Program-made: the position numbers and the translations under genes
Notes under the pieces: generated by a model
What the model was told of the DNA's origin: nothing
The model's database searches: none
Seen by the model: the letters and a program-made list of their open reading frames with translations, nothing else
Source of the DNA: Gyromitra esculenta
Lineage: Eukaryota > Ascomycota > Pezizomycetes > Pezizales > Discinaceae
NCBI GenBank assembly: GCA_038503075.1
Contig: JBCAML010000009.1
Coordinates: 1,860,001 to 1,924,000 of the forward strand
Direction: 5' to 3'
Length of the DNA: 64,000 nucleotides
Part shown: one piece after another, positions 12,102 to 23,656 of the stretch
How the letters are laid out: each line of letters opens with the position of its first letter
How positions within the stretch are numbered: position 1 is the first letter of the stretch

Positions 12102-12119
12102 AGATAGATAGATAGATAG
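12102..12119. repeat. (AGAT)n microsatellite
   Basis: Four and a half GATA-type units. Confidence 0.9.
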
Positions 12120-12475
12120 TCTTCGGGATAGGTAGCTGTGGCAGAGAATTTTTTTCGTCATCTATAGTCCACGGTCGTATAAAAGTTGTTTAGCCGTGAA
12201 AATATACAGTCCAACCCGGGCCGCCCATTTGGCTTAATCGTGTAATATAAAAGTAAATTTCTAAGGGGGGGTTTAACTAATTACCGATGCGTATACTAGT
12301 TGCTTTTTTGTTTTATTCCTATTTTTATTTTTTATTGGGCGGTGTACATGTTTGAAGCGATCGATGGGGGCTAGCAGCGTAGCGTAACGGCGAACCCAGC
12401 CAAACAGACCCCCATTGAGTCAGCTAGCTTTTTCCCAGAAAGCGCTCACTGGCGTTTTAAAACGTTAAATCCCTG

Positions 12476-12495
12476 AACTAACTAACTAACTAACT
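12476..12495. repeat. (AACT)5 microsatellite
   Basis: Five perfect units. Confidence 0.9.
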
Positions 12496-13170
12496 ACTGG
12501 CGTTTTTAACTCACCGGGCTTGGCTGGGAAGAGGGTTGTTGGGTATATAACGCCATGCCCCCCAAAGCCGGACATGGTGCCGGCTACAGCTTCCTCCGGA
12601 AATACCCCTGCGAGGTTTTTCCGGCTCAGACATTATCGGACCCTCTGTATTCCACGGAGAGGGCACCGGCTCCTCGGCCGAGTGTTCAGGATCTTTCCAA
12701 CGGGGCTGGGCTGGCTGGCTGGCTGGCCCGGGATGGCTGGCCGTGGGAAAGACCGTTGAGAATACAGGGGGGGTGGAGTTCTTGTTGTGGAAAGACCGTG
12801 CGCGCTGAGCCAATAGATGGTGCAGCTGCACGAATGGGATGTGATGCAGGGCTACGGGAGAGTAACCGCGGAGCTGCGCCCAAATCCTGGTTTTTTGTTA
12901 TTTCTTTTATTTTCTATTTTTTATTTTTCTATCTTATTCCACTCCCAGGCATGTAGGTAGGTACTTCGGAGAGATAGATGCACACACAAAAAAAAAAAAC
13001 GCCTTCCCCGAACCAGCACTGTCCCGATCGCCATCACGGCAGGCCGGGAATCCTAATGTGACTTTTCCGGTAGCGCCGGAAAAAATCAATGTTTGCTTTA
13101 TCGTCGATTCTCTTCCTTTCCGCCGGGCCTGTCGTGGGAATACCGTCCACTATTACATGTACTTCAAGCC

Positions 13171-13220
13171 AACAGCAGCAGCAACAGCAGCAACAGCAGC
13201 AACAGCAATAGCAACAGCAA
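13171..13220. repeat. CAG/CAA trinucleotide repeat
   Basis: About 16 CAG and CAA triplets with one TAG, some 50 bases. It would read as poly-Gln in one frame, but that frame is short and stops; no gene could be built around it. Confidence 0.85.
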
Positions 13221-14154
13221 CGGCGATGCAGCCTGCAATGTTCTGATGCGGGTGGTGCAGTTGGTCATCGCTGGTAGAGGTTGCGCCGTAAGCCAGACTC
13301 ACATATACCTACTGGCCAGCTGAGGGTGGGGTAGGTACTATGACAACGCCTCTCCCTCCCCCGAGGAGCGAGCGAATCCGGGGACCAACCACAGTCCGTC
13401 TCGCAGAAATCAGCAGTCATCAGCTTCCTGCGAAAGGGTCGAATCCAAATCCGTTATTCGTACCAACAGCTCGCGTCCAGTTATATATGCCCACTTACCA
13501 ATTGGGATGCGGGGTCTATATCTCCTTCCTTTTTCCAGTCGCGTTTGATAGACTTCGCGTTCGACAGAACCTCTTCCCTCCTCCCCCCCCACACACATGT
13601 AAGTACATGTAGGTAGCCCATTACCTTGCTTTGCCTTGCTTTGCCTGCTCCAACAGAGCATTGGGCTCTCTTGGCATACTCGGTCGTATGCTGCACCGTG
13701 CAATGTCGATATGTCCTTTTCATGTGTTCGGACGACTGCTCTGCTCTGCTTTGCTTTGCTCTGCTCTGCCATTAATCCAACTAACTCTACATCGATGCCG
13801 AACTATCCGGTTCATAGCTCTCTTTGCTCTTTCTGTTGGGGGACTTGTCCATCGAATATACGATATATCTGATATAAAGTTTTTTTTTTCTTTCCCTTCC
13901 CTCCTCCCTCCTCCAGTCTCACACCTTCTTCTACCTGTACATATATCCGAAAGAGCCTAACAGGGTGAAACAGCCTACTCCTGAAACATTCTAGAACTTC
14001 TCTGGTCGACGGTCTAGACTCTATGGGGTTACCGGGTACCAATTTAGCCGTGTCCGGTCGTTTCAGCGAGGTGATCTCTCCCTCCATCTCGGTTTCCTTG
14101 ATCCGGGCCGATTACAGCTATGTGATCTATGTAAGGGGTGCATGTGGAATGAAC

Positions 14155-14182
14155 CGGGGGAGGGGAGGGGAGGGGAGGGGGA
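14155..14182. repeat. GGGGA tandem repeat
   Basis: Five to six purine units of GGGGA on the plus strand, 27 bases before a 20-T homopolymer. Confidence 0.85.
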
Positions 14183-14208
14183 GAGGTACTGTGCTGCAGG
14201 TACGTATC

Positions 14209-14228
14209 TTTTTTTTTTTTTTTTTTTT
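14209..14228. repeat. T20 homopolymer
   Basis: Twenty consecutive T residues, the longest homopolymer I saw in the window. Confidence 0.9.
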
Positions 14229-14344
14229 GTGACGTCGTTTATAAGGGTGTCCGATCCTGTGAAGCTGCAATAGGTGGTGTAAGATCTTTACGACCGATCG
14301 CCCAAACGATGTAATCAAGGACGCTGTATGCAATATATCTACAC

Positions 14345-14360
14345 CTACCTACCTACCTAC
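14345..14360. repeat. (CTAC)4 microsatellite
   Basis: Third clean (CTAC)4 tract of the desert. Confidence 0.9.
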
Positions 14361-15208
14361 GCTTACTGATATGGATATGATATGGATATCCAACTTACAT
14401 GTAATATATATACGCGTTAGGCTGTTGAATGCAGCCTAGGTTATGTAGCTACGGGTCCGAAGTCGTCCCGTACAGCAGTGGATTGTTGATATGTAGGGTG
14501 TAGCACGTACGGGAGAAAGGAAAAAGGAATGGTCTAGATGTCATCTAAATAGATGATCCCATATATATATATAATTCTCGAAGGGTAGAGAGAGCTGTTT
14601 TCACGATGGGAGGAAACGTTTGTTACACGTAAGCTACTGTGGACCTCGCTGTGCTGTCTGTCTGTCGGAACGGCCTACCGTCCTTGCCGGACAGATGGGA
14701 TTTCCAGAAAGCACGCTGGGACTGTTCTTCGCTTCCGAAAAAAAGACCCGTTGTACTGTAGGGCCAAGCGACACATCAATCTAGACCCAGGTTGCGAATG
14801 TACCGTAGGTAGCGATGTTTTCTGTGCCACACTGTCATAACCACCACCTCCCACCCTGGAGCGAAACATGGGCTTGTTTGCTGCACCGCGATACATATGC
14901 TGCAATTGTTTCTCTAACGAGCTGCGGGCTGGGGGGGGAGTGGATGGATGCACCATCGTGAAATTGCCCGCCCGCCCGAGTAGGTAATCCAACAGACGAG
15001 CTGTACTTTGTGTTTTCTGCGTGTGAAGCCGTGCGATGGACCATCCCCATCGTGGAAAGTAAAGGCTTTAAGCAAGGGAGGCGTGAAGCAAGGGACTGGA
15101 GCATCCGAATGAAGCAGCCTACATTCATCCCGAAGGCTTGACAGCTGCGGGACGGACCAGGCAGGACAAGCGAGTCCCTCGCTGGTGGTAATCTCGCAGT
15201 TAGACGAG

Positions 15209-15209
<1 letters not shown>

Positions 15210-15243
<34 letters not shown>
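15210..15243. repeat. (GCTT)8 microsatellite
   Basis: Eight perfect units, the longest tetranucleotide tract here. A related GCTTGCTTGCTCGTTTG stretch follows near 15352-15390. Confidence 0.9.
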
Positions 15244-15244
<1 letters not shown>

Positions 15245-16080
15245 CCGGATTGCCTGTGCTGTGCTTGGCCGTTTGTTAAATCTCCGGGCGGATTGCAAAC
15301 ACCCATGGCCGTTATTACATGTATTCACTCCCGAAATACCCATCCGATGCGTTTGCTTGCTTGCTCGTTTGTTTGTTTGCTTGCTCGTTTGCCTGTTTGT
15401 TTCTGTTTCTGTTTCTAGCGCTGACTGACTGACTGGCGCAGTCAGTGTTAGCAGCCTCCAGCACCTTGAATTTCAACCCAGAGACACAATTTCAAACAAG
15501 TCTGACAGTGCGGTCGCTGTCTTTCCATAGATTGAATTAAAGCCCCATCCCTGCAAAACGGAGCTCTTGGCTGTTGGATATAAGGCCCGAACTCGGCCTT
15601 AATTATGCAGCGCTGGAAAGAAAGAAAGAAAGAGAAGAGACCATGGAGCATTCGGATTCGAATCGCACCATTGCCGCAAACTCGCAGGGCCCTGTCTGTA
15701 GACAGCCAACACCCTTCTGATACAGAGGAGAGGCTACATCCAGTATCTGCATCCCAACTATGTCGTTAACCAAATCGCTCAACAAAACACCCCTCCCCCT
15801 CCCCTCCCCTCCCCGGAAGGGCTTGTTTTAAACACGAGCGTGCGTGCCAAAAGGGGTTTCTTGGACCGCTCCGATCCTTGTGTATGGTATGGCTGTTGCC
15901 ATGGATTGATTCCAAGTGCGTGTGTGTGTGTATGAGTTTAAAAGCCGTGACTACTAGTAGCTGAGTCGACCGGTTTGGACTTGGGATTGTTGTCTGTTTG
16001 TCTGTTTAATTCGTCTGGCGTACATGCCATCCCGGGACCAGAATCCGTAGATCGGAAATGTCCTGATTCCCTCTGCGCGC

Positions 16081-16100
16081 ACAGACAGACAGACAGACAG
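16081..16100. repeat. (ACAG)5 microsatellite
   Basis: Five perfect units. Confidence 0.9.
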
Positions 16101-16370
16101 CCTCCATCACTCACACTCATGTTCTTTCTGTCAAGGTTGGAATTCAACCGGTGCCGGCATACCGAATCACACCGCATTCCTTCCCCTAGCCATCTAGACT
16201 ACCGTGACTGTAGCTACCTAGCTAGCTAGCTAGGCAGCAAATTGCAACGGTTATCTCTATAGATGAAGTGGGCCCAGTTAAACCGTGTTCGATTCGGATG
16301 TAGAACCGAGCCCTAGCTGGTGGATAAATAAAGAGAGCGAGATATCGGTGCTGCATGTGGGTAGTCAGGG

Positions 16371-16390
16371 ACGCACGCACGCACGCACGC
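16371..16390. repeat. (ACGC)5 microsatellite
   Basis: Five perfect units. Confidence 0.9.
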
Positions 16391-17819
16391 ACCTAGTTTA
16401 TTTCCAACGTTAACCCTATCTATATATACACCCCTGGAGCAGTTTTATCAGAGAGAGAGAAAATAAAAATCACAATCAAAATCGAATCTATATAGATGGC
16501 GGGAGTTTGTGTGATCAAACGTTTGATCGTCTCATAGATCCCGATGACGAAGTGCTCTGCTATAGTATACGTTGTATCTTCTGCCTCACAAGCTTGAGCC
16601 TGAGCCTGAACGAGAGCAACGCTCCGCATCGGTCGGTAGCAGCAGCCCAACTACATACATAGTCTTTAGATCGGGGCCGATAGAGAGCCATCTCCCTTTT
16701 GAGCGTATTATATTATTTATTTATTTGTTCGGTGAAGCCACGGCAAGCAGCGACGACTACCATGGCTACGCTACCTGGCTAACATTGAACAGAGAGCTAA
16801 AAGCAGCCAGTTGATATCGATCGGCGGTGAAACATGGGTTATGCGCGCACGCAATTACTTATGTTTGTCTCATATAGGCTCTGAAGAGGGAGTTTGTTAC
16901 AAGAGGATTCCGTATTTGGATTATCTTAGATCAGATCGATATCTTATAATTAGTAGCTGGATCAGTTCAGTGGAACCGCCGCGAAGTACGGTAAGTCCAC
17001 GGGAACTACATCGGTGTAGCCTCGGTGTAGCTTCGGTGTAGCTATAGCCATAGGTATTGGTTTCGACGGCAAGAAAAACAAAAAACGGTACCGAGAAACA
17101 TTGTATATATCGTTCACACCTATTTATTTATTTATTTTTCCGTGATGAGGAGGTTTTTTTTTTTTTTTTACAAGCTCCTTCACAATTGCGAGCTCTCTCG
17201 CTAGTGAGAATCCTCTAGTACTAGTACAACTTTCCTCCTCCAAGCTGCTGGATTTCAAACACTTCATCGCGGGCTACCCCGGATAAGCTATCATCGTGAT
17301 CTCTGGAGCGCTGGAAAGTCAAAAGTGACTTTGTGGGATGCTCCGTTTACGTAATGGGGGTCGTCTGGACTAAACTTTCCCCCATAGTTTACAGTGATGC
17401 GATATCATGAGCTGTACTTTTTCATGTACCCAGTTTTTTTTTTTTTCTTTTCGTCCACAGGCAGCGAGCGACAAATACTATAGGTCATGGGCCTGGGGGG
17501 GTGTTGCGCGCGTATGCTAGTACCCTGAACCTCGAGAGAGAGATTTAGAAATTGATCATTTCCCCTCGCCTCCCTTCCACCCTACACCCTCCACCCCTTT
17601 CCCCGTGAAAACAATCGTTGGAATAACAAACAACGAGGGGGGGACTTCTCCAGCAATTCAGATATGACCACGTGTGTGTGGCTGTCAACTTTAAATGGCG
17701 AGCTGTGATTCCCCGCGGCTCTCCACCACTTGGATGGGAACATGCAACAGCGTGGAAGAGGAGAGGAGAGGGCCCGTGACGAAGGTGGAATTAAACGCCC
17801 GTACTGTCCGTTTGAATAG

Positions 17820-17838
17820 CAGTCAGTCAGTCAGTCAG
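17820..17838. repeat. (CAGT)n microsatellite
   Basis: Four units plus CAG; same motif as at 9506. Confidence 0.9.
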
Positions 17839-18616
17839 CAGGTATCGAAATGACGAGGTTTTACGAGAGAGAAAGCCTAGCACGATCAACGACACACTTG
17901 GTGGAGGGAGTTATGGAGGTGTCTGATGGATGGTGTATGTGCAGTAGAGCGTAACTTGCAGGATGTTCGCTAATCCGGGAACCCGACGTGTCATGGTGCT
18001 TTAGGACCAGACCCTGTCCGTATTCACCTCCACACCCCTCTACTTGATTCAAGAGTAGGTTTTTTTTTCTTCTTCTTTCTTTTCTCAATGGTAAAGTAAA
18101 TTCATCCAGAGAGCTCGAGGGCCCGATAATCCTAGATTCGAGCAGCATGTACGGTGGGTATGGTCTGTATCGTGCATGCCTGATGTATTCGGCCGCTATT
18201 CCGATAAAGTAAGTGCAAGGAGCTTTCGACGACACACACTCTCGATCGTACGGTAGTCTAGCCCTCCCTCCTGTCGCGGCTTAATTAATATTCCAGTATC
18301 AAATTGTTCTTTCGTTCGTTCTTTTGTGCTTCGGAGGGACTTCCTGCGTCAGTCCGAACAGAATTCCAAAACCCACTTCCACTTCAGCCTGTGGGGAAGG
18401 GAAAAAAAAAGCTGCTCTTTAAATTTCATCTCTCTAGAAACAAAATTGTCAAACGGGTAAGATTGTCAGGGAGAGTAGATTAGGCAACCCGAGAAGATTT
18501 CATTGCAATCAACCCACATCGTGTCAACTGTAAACAATCTCGCCGTTTCAATTCCGAGGACTTGTCTGTAGAACCAAAGGTGTCGCAATCACCACTCGAG
18601 TACCTCCATCCATCAC

Positions 18617-18634
18617 CCATCCATCCATCCATCC
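18617..18634. repeat. (CCAT)4 microsatellite
   Basis: Four and a half units, followed by an ACC trinucleotide run. Confidence 0.9.
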
Positions 18635-19504
18635 ACCACCACCACCGCTGTGAGGCTCAAAGGCTCAGAACAAGAATTACTATGGTGACCAGCATATCCA
18701 CATTAGGACGCCCGGAACAGGTGATTTTTTTTTGTGGAAAATAAGCGATTGAAATTTTACCGGGTCTGTACTCTCATCGAGTGTTCGAGTAACCCGTTCA
18801 CGCTTGCAGTGACATGCTACACAAGCACCCGCTTCAACGCACGCAATTTGTACCGTACCACGATCACTCACTCCCCCCCCCTCAGACAATTTCCAATAAC
18901 TAAGCGATTTCGCCTGCGCAAGAAGAATTCCCCGAGAACTATATGCCTTCACTAACGAGGAAACGGCCCGGGGTATGTGTGTGTCGCATGCAGGAGGGTT
19001 TTAACTGAATCGGATCGTTCCGTGCTGCACATGCAGATGGATGCTCCTTGATGATTCTGCAACAAAACGGGCATTGCAATTGTGGTACGTGCTCCCACCC
19101 CCCAATCCATGGCCAACAGGATATTTGCTCTCTCCTACACGCTGAAGGATCATCCAAGGTACGCTATGGAACCTTTCCATTGTACCATACCTTAGACAAT
19201 AGAATCCTTTTATTGCAGTCAATCAATTCTCAGGGATGTGTGGGCTTTTTCACATGCGCGTGGCAACTGGTCGAGCTGGTTTCAATATATGAAATTTCCC
19301 CACTTGCCAACAGCTATTCTATGTACATCGGCGAGCCGTTTTTTCCATATTGTGAGCTAGTCTATATATAATTTGCTTTTCCCTTCTTTCTTATCACTGC
19401 AACAAATTCAATGCAGCATAACACTCCAGCATAAAAAAGAGTGAAAGGAAGGAAAAAAAAAAAAAAAAAGTACACTCTCCCCCTTCCTCACTTCCACACA
19501 ACCT

Positions 19505-19510
19505 TATAAA
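19505..19510 (+). promoter_or_regulatory. TATA box of the monooxygenase gene
   Basis: TATAAA 136 bases before the ATG at 19641, preceded by a pyrimidine-rich block. Spacing is acceptable for a fungal core promoter. Confidence 0.5.
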
Positions 19511-19640
19511 GACCAACCGCCCAGTTACTACTACCCTCAATTTTCGATACCATAAAGGAAAAAAAAAAAACCACTCCCACTCCCCCCCAACATCGTTCTT
19601 CGATACTATTATTATACAAACTACAACAAACACATAATCA

Positions 19641-21304
19641 ATGGCAACTCCGATAGCGGAATATCCCAAATCTGGGATCAAGGTCGTCATCGTCGGCGCT
19701 GGCTTTGGTGGACTCACAGCAGCTATCGAATGCACCTTGAAAGGGCACGAAGTGACCGTCCTCGAAAAGACACCCAATTGGGAGCAACTGGGCGATATTA
19801 TATCCATAAGTAAGCAAGAAGCCTCATCTTCCCCCATGTGTGTGTATGTGTGTTTTTTTTCCAATTCCAGAATGCTAATTCGAAAAACTTATTGTTATTA
19901 TTATTACTATAGGCACCAATGCAGGCCAGATCTTGTCGCGCTGGGATTCGTCGCTTGTGGCGGACAAGCTGCGGCCCATTTGCATGCGGCATAAGAGCTT
20001 TAAAATCCAGACCCACAAGGGCGAGTTCGTTTTCGAACAGCCAGCGATGCCTTACAACCGCGAAAAGCCAATGTACAACGGCCACAGGGCGGACATCCAT
20101 AGGGTCTTCTACCAATACGCTCAGTCGCTCGGCGTTTCGTTTAAAATGGGACAGCGAGTAACCGCATATAGGGAGGATCCAGCCTCCGGGAAAGCGTGGG
20201 TCGAGACGGAGTCTGGTGAGATCTTCCGGGGCGACGTCGTAGTGGGCGCGGACGGCGTCCGGAGCAGAGCACGCGAGCTGGTCCTGGGGTTCGACGATAA
20301 GCCAAAAAGCAGCGGGTATGCCGTCTATCGAGCATGGTTCAATGCAGAGGAGAACGGTATATCTACGGATCCTCTGACCAGAGAGTTTGTGGAGAATGGA
20401 GATACGCACACCGGTTGGCTAGGCCAGGACGTCCATTTATTGGTTGCGAGCTGCAAAGGTGGAAAAGAGATCTCATGGGTCTGTACTCACAAGGTAAGTT
20501 TTTTTTTTCTCTATAAATTTCTGCTGGGATTTGGCGCTAATGGGGGGGATTTTTTTTGCAGGACGACACGGATATCGAGGATACTTGGTCGAATCCAGGG
20601 CGAGTGAGCGATGTACTGAAGATTTTGGAGGGCTGGGACCCCAAATGTCGAGCAATCGTAAGCCCCCCCCCCCTCTGGCGTATCCGGATTTTCTTCATGT
20701 CATTGGATTGAGGGTCTAACACAATGGAATATAGGTTTCAAAAACTCCTTCCTGCGTCGATTGGAAACTGGTATACCGAGATCCGCTGCCTACATGGGTC
20801 ACAGCCAACGGCCTCACATGTCTGATCGGTGACGCAGCACACCCATTTCTTCCTACCTCAGTACAAGGCTGCTCCCAGGCAATTGAGGATGGTGCAGTGC
20901 TTGCGACCTGCCTCTCCCTCGCCCACCAAGATAGCAGCATCCCAACTGCTGCGAAGGTACCAACAGCACTACGAACTTACGAACGCCTCAGATACGAACG
21001 CGTGAAGGCCGCTCAGAAGACTGGCGAGGCGCTCCGAGACAAATGGCACAACGCCGATTGGTCGAAAGTCCGCCAAAACCCCGAGAGCATCAGGATGCCG
21101 CGAGAAGACTGGTTGTTGAAACACGACAGCGAGAAGTACGCCAGGAGGATGTGGAGCAGAGTAGTGGCCGAGTTGGCCGGAGGCGACGAGATTCCGAGGA
21201 AGAGTTTGGCGGCTGGCAGGGACACCGACGAGTTCGATGCGGAACTACCACCCACACCCATCGCTACACCAAAAGAGGAGATTGAGAACCCGCTGAACAG
21301 ATAG
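19641..21304 (+). CDS. FAD-dependent monooxygenase, salicylate hydroxylase type, four exons
   Basis: Exons 19641-19809, 19913-20493, 20562-20657 and 20735-21304 give 471 residues; all introns are GT-AG. It is a group A flavoprotein hydroxylase (PF01494-like): the N-terminal dinucleotide fold has GAGFGG at residues 19-24 with an acidic residue ending the second strand (VTVLEK), the DG motif is VVVGADGVRSR near residues 166-173, and the FAD-ribityl GD motif is CLIGDAAHPFLP with D315. These enzymes use FAD, NAD(P)H and O2 to hydroxylate aromatic or polyketide substrates in the cytosol; the substrate cannot be read from sequence. No N-terminal signal or membrane anchor is seen, only a hydrophilic C-terminal tail rich in Pro and Glu. 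The gene stands alone between two deserts, with no neighbouring biosynthetic genes, which argues against membership of a secondary-metabolite cluster. Confidence 0.9.
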
Positions 21305-23109
21305 ATTTAGAGTATATGGCTGTTTATTTTTTTTATTTTTTTTATTTTACTAAAGAAAAAACTAGATGGAAACGATAGATAGATTTGGGGGTTTTTTTGT
21401 GGTATAGGCTTGGCGTTCACTGACCGATATACGTATGCTCCACTGTATTTTTCATTTGTTTGGGCTGGGTAGAAATGGTTTCTTTTTCTTTTTCTTCTTT
21501 TTCTTTTTATCATTAGAAATTTAAATGTACTATAGATTTGGGCACCCGGGGGGTTCTAGAATTACGATCGCGATTATGGGAGAATGATAAATAAATTCTT
21601 GAATTCAATAGCATGGTATGGGGTCATCGAATATAACGAGGATGAGTAAACAGGCCATATATACAAATTATGAAATACGTAGCTACTCGGTTTTCAGCGG
21701 CCCCCCCCTCCCCACTCCCAATTTGAAGGGGTTCAGATCACTCCATCGATTGAGAAAGAAAAAAAAAGGCTCCGCAGTTAAACAGGTGATATGATCGTCA
21801 GTGGATAAGGAGATTTGCAAAAAACAAGGCTCTAGCTATCGCGAGGTGCATATGTGCATATGTGCATAATATGCCGCAATGTGGTATCCCAAGCGAGAAA
21901 CGCTCATACATATGGAGTTTTGCCTGTTCAAGTCGGATAAACCCCCCTTATCGACCGGTACCGGAGAAGTCGGTTGCGGTAACCTGGGTATCTTATTGTT
22001 CTCAGCTCATCGGGGGGCTGCTGGGAAGGAACTGCCGTGCATATGCATTCAATTTTTTTTTTTAAAGTGGCTACATAACATAGCTGTGAAAAAAAGTTTG
22101 AGCATATATATACAGCTTTTTCCGAGTAGCTAGCTAGCTAGCTAAGCTAGCCCACTTTAGTAATCGTTGTGATATTAATATCAATGGCGTTCTATATGTG
22201 AGGGTGTGATGGTTTGCTTGAATTCAAGACCAGCGCTACTGGTTTTTTTGAAACAAGTTTATTGCGCACGGGAGGTAATTACCTCTATGGGGCAGGATCG
22301 CAGATGAACACACAATCAATTGTCTTAATTTAATAACTATAATGTGCAAGCTTTTCAACTGTCCTGGAAATTAGCTGGTCCCAGCGACATGACATAGAGA
22401 TCATTCCCACACCCGGCCTCGTAGTACTTATCCTAGGGGTGCAGTGGGTCCCATTGAATAGATTTTTTTTTTTTTGTTTCTTTGAGAAGTATTCAGGCAC
22501 CGGAGAATTTGGCATCTATTCCTCTGTGAACTACAAGGGGGAAGCAGCCTCGGGCCTCGCGCGATAGAAGGGATTGTCTGTCTAGCCATATTGAATCGTA
22601 AAGCAGCATGGAAAGACATGTGAGCAATCCTGTTGTCGGAATCGGCTACCCTTCTATGATGAATTTGAAATACGACCGACAAGGCACACCGTGTTTCCTG
22701 ATCGCGATATTGGCGGAACCAGCAAACACTAGGGATTTACCTGTCTGGTGTTTGGTAAATCGTAAAAGGGGGGAGCAGAAAATATAATCGTAGTGACGTT
22801 ATACCACCGAAAGACAAATGATTAATAACGGTATTGCATACATGGATGTATTGGCAACGACAAACCGCAGGTACATATATACACACAGTTACCTCAATGT
22901 GTACGACATGCACATGCACAGTCATATACCACCAGGCCTAGGTTTTCGCTGCACTACTTGTATGTGTCCATTGTTGAGCGTTTAGCTGACCTATAACACA
23001 AAAAACCTCAAACAACTGAGTGTTAGCAGGCATTACGTGGCATGACTATCTATGATTTAACCCGAGCCTGAGGAGTATATATCACATAGCCTCGGCCTCC
23101 TCGATTGTC

Positions 23110-23656
23110 CTAGAAATCCACCCGCGGGCCTCGGGTCCGTTTCCACGTGTGAATTTCTGTGCCTGCATCGTAAGTTGCCGTACACTGGGCCATGGGAGAC
23201 CCCGTAGAGCGGCACGAAACAATTGTTAGAGACTCTGGGTTTTTGGTGCGAGTGGAGCTTAGGGGATGCAAGACGAGCCAACCGCGATTCCCCGAATGAG
23301 TGATAACCTGTGATCGAAAACTATGCCTGATGGTCGTTCCGTGACAACCTACTACACGTCGCAGTTGTAATCGACGTCAAGGGAAAACTGTGTCACGTAT
23401 TAAGCTTTGGTTTGCCACCACTAAGATGCTCTGCTTCTGGCTTTTGAATCAAAGATCAGACTCTGGGGATAGAAGCCTGATCGACACCCGCTTGATGTTC
23501 AGAGGCGTTAAAGCATCCAATAGCATTTCGCGGTAATACAGGGCTGGACTCAACTAGGAAGTCACTTCTCAATCCTCGTTTTGTGATCTCGCTTTTTGAA
23601 TCAGTAGCTAGAACAACCAAAGTTACCCAAAATAACAACATGCCTATATGTGCCAT
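23110..23656 (-). CDS. Tentative small secreted cysteine-containing protein, three exons
   Basis: A possible model on the minus strand: exons 23656-23462, 23387-23358 and 23307-23110, 140 residues, all in phase 0. Exon 1 starts MAHIGMLLFWVTLVVLATDS, a credible signal peptide, followed by a KR dibasic site of the kind cut by Kex2. The model has four cysteines (GCF, NCD, SCR, QCT), an even number as for two disulfides, and the last exon reads as plausible protein (GWLVLHP, SLTIVSC). Against it: both donors (GTCTGA and GTGTAG) are poor, the middle exon is only 30 bases, the last segment is also open in another frame, and no TATA box is seen. It could be a decayed gene or chance. No homologue is recognised. 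Confidence 0.25.

Larger units (their letters stand above)
6290..19504. other. 13-kb gene-free, microsatellite-rich region
   Basis: No open frame here shows a recognisable domain, and I could not join any into a convincing spliced gene. I saw no tRNA or 5S rRNA. The DNA is dense in perfect short tandem repeats (CTAC, CAGT, AACT, GCTT, ACGC, ACAG, CCAT, GATA, GATGGT, CAG/CAA), long A or T tracts and G-rich stretches. Some is presumably promoter for lgd1 (left end) and for the monooxygenase (right end). Long non-coding transcripts cannot be excluded from sequence alone. Confidence 0.6.

Noticed and set aside
13171..13220. CAG/CAA repeat as part of a poly-Gln protein
   Set aside because: The surrounding frames are short and interrupted, and no exons could be joined to it.
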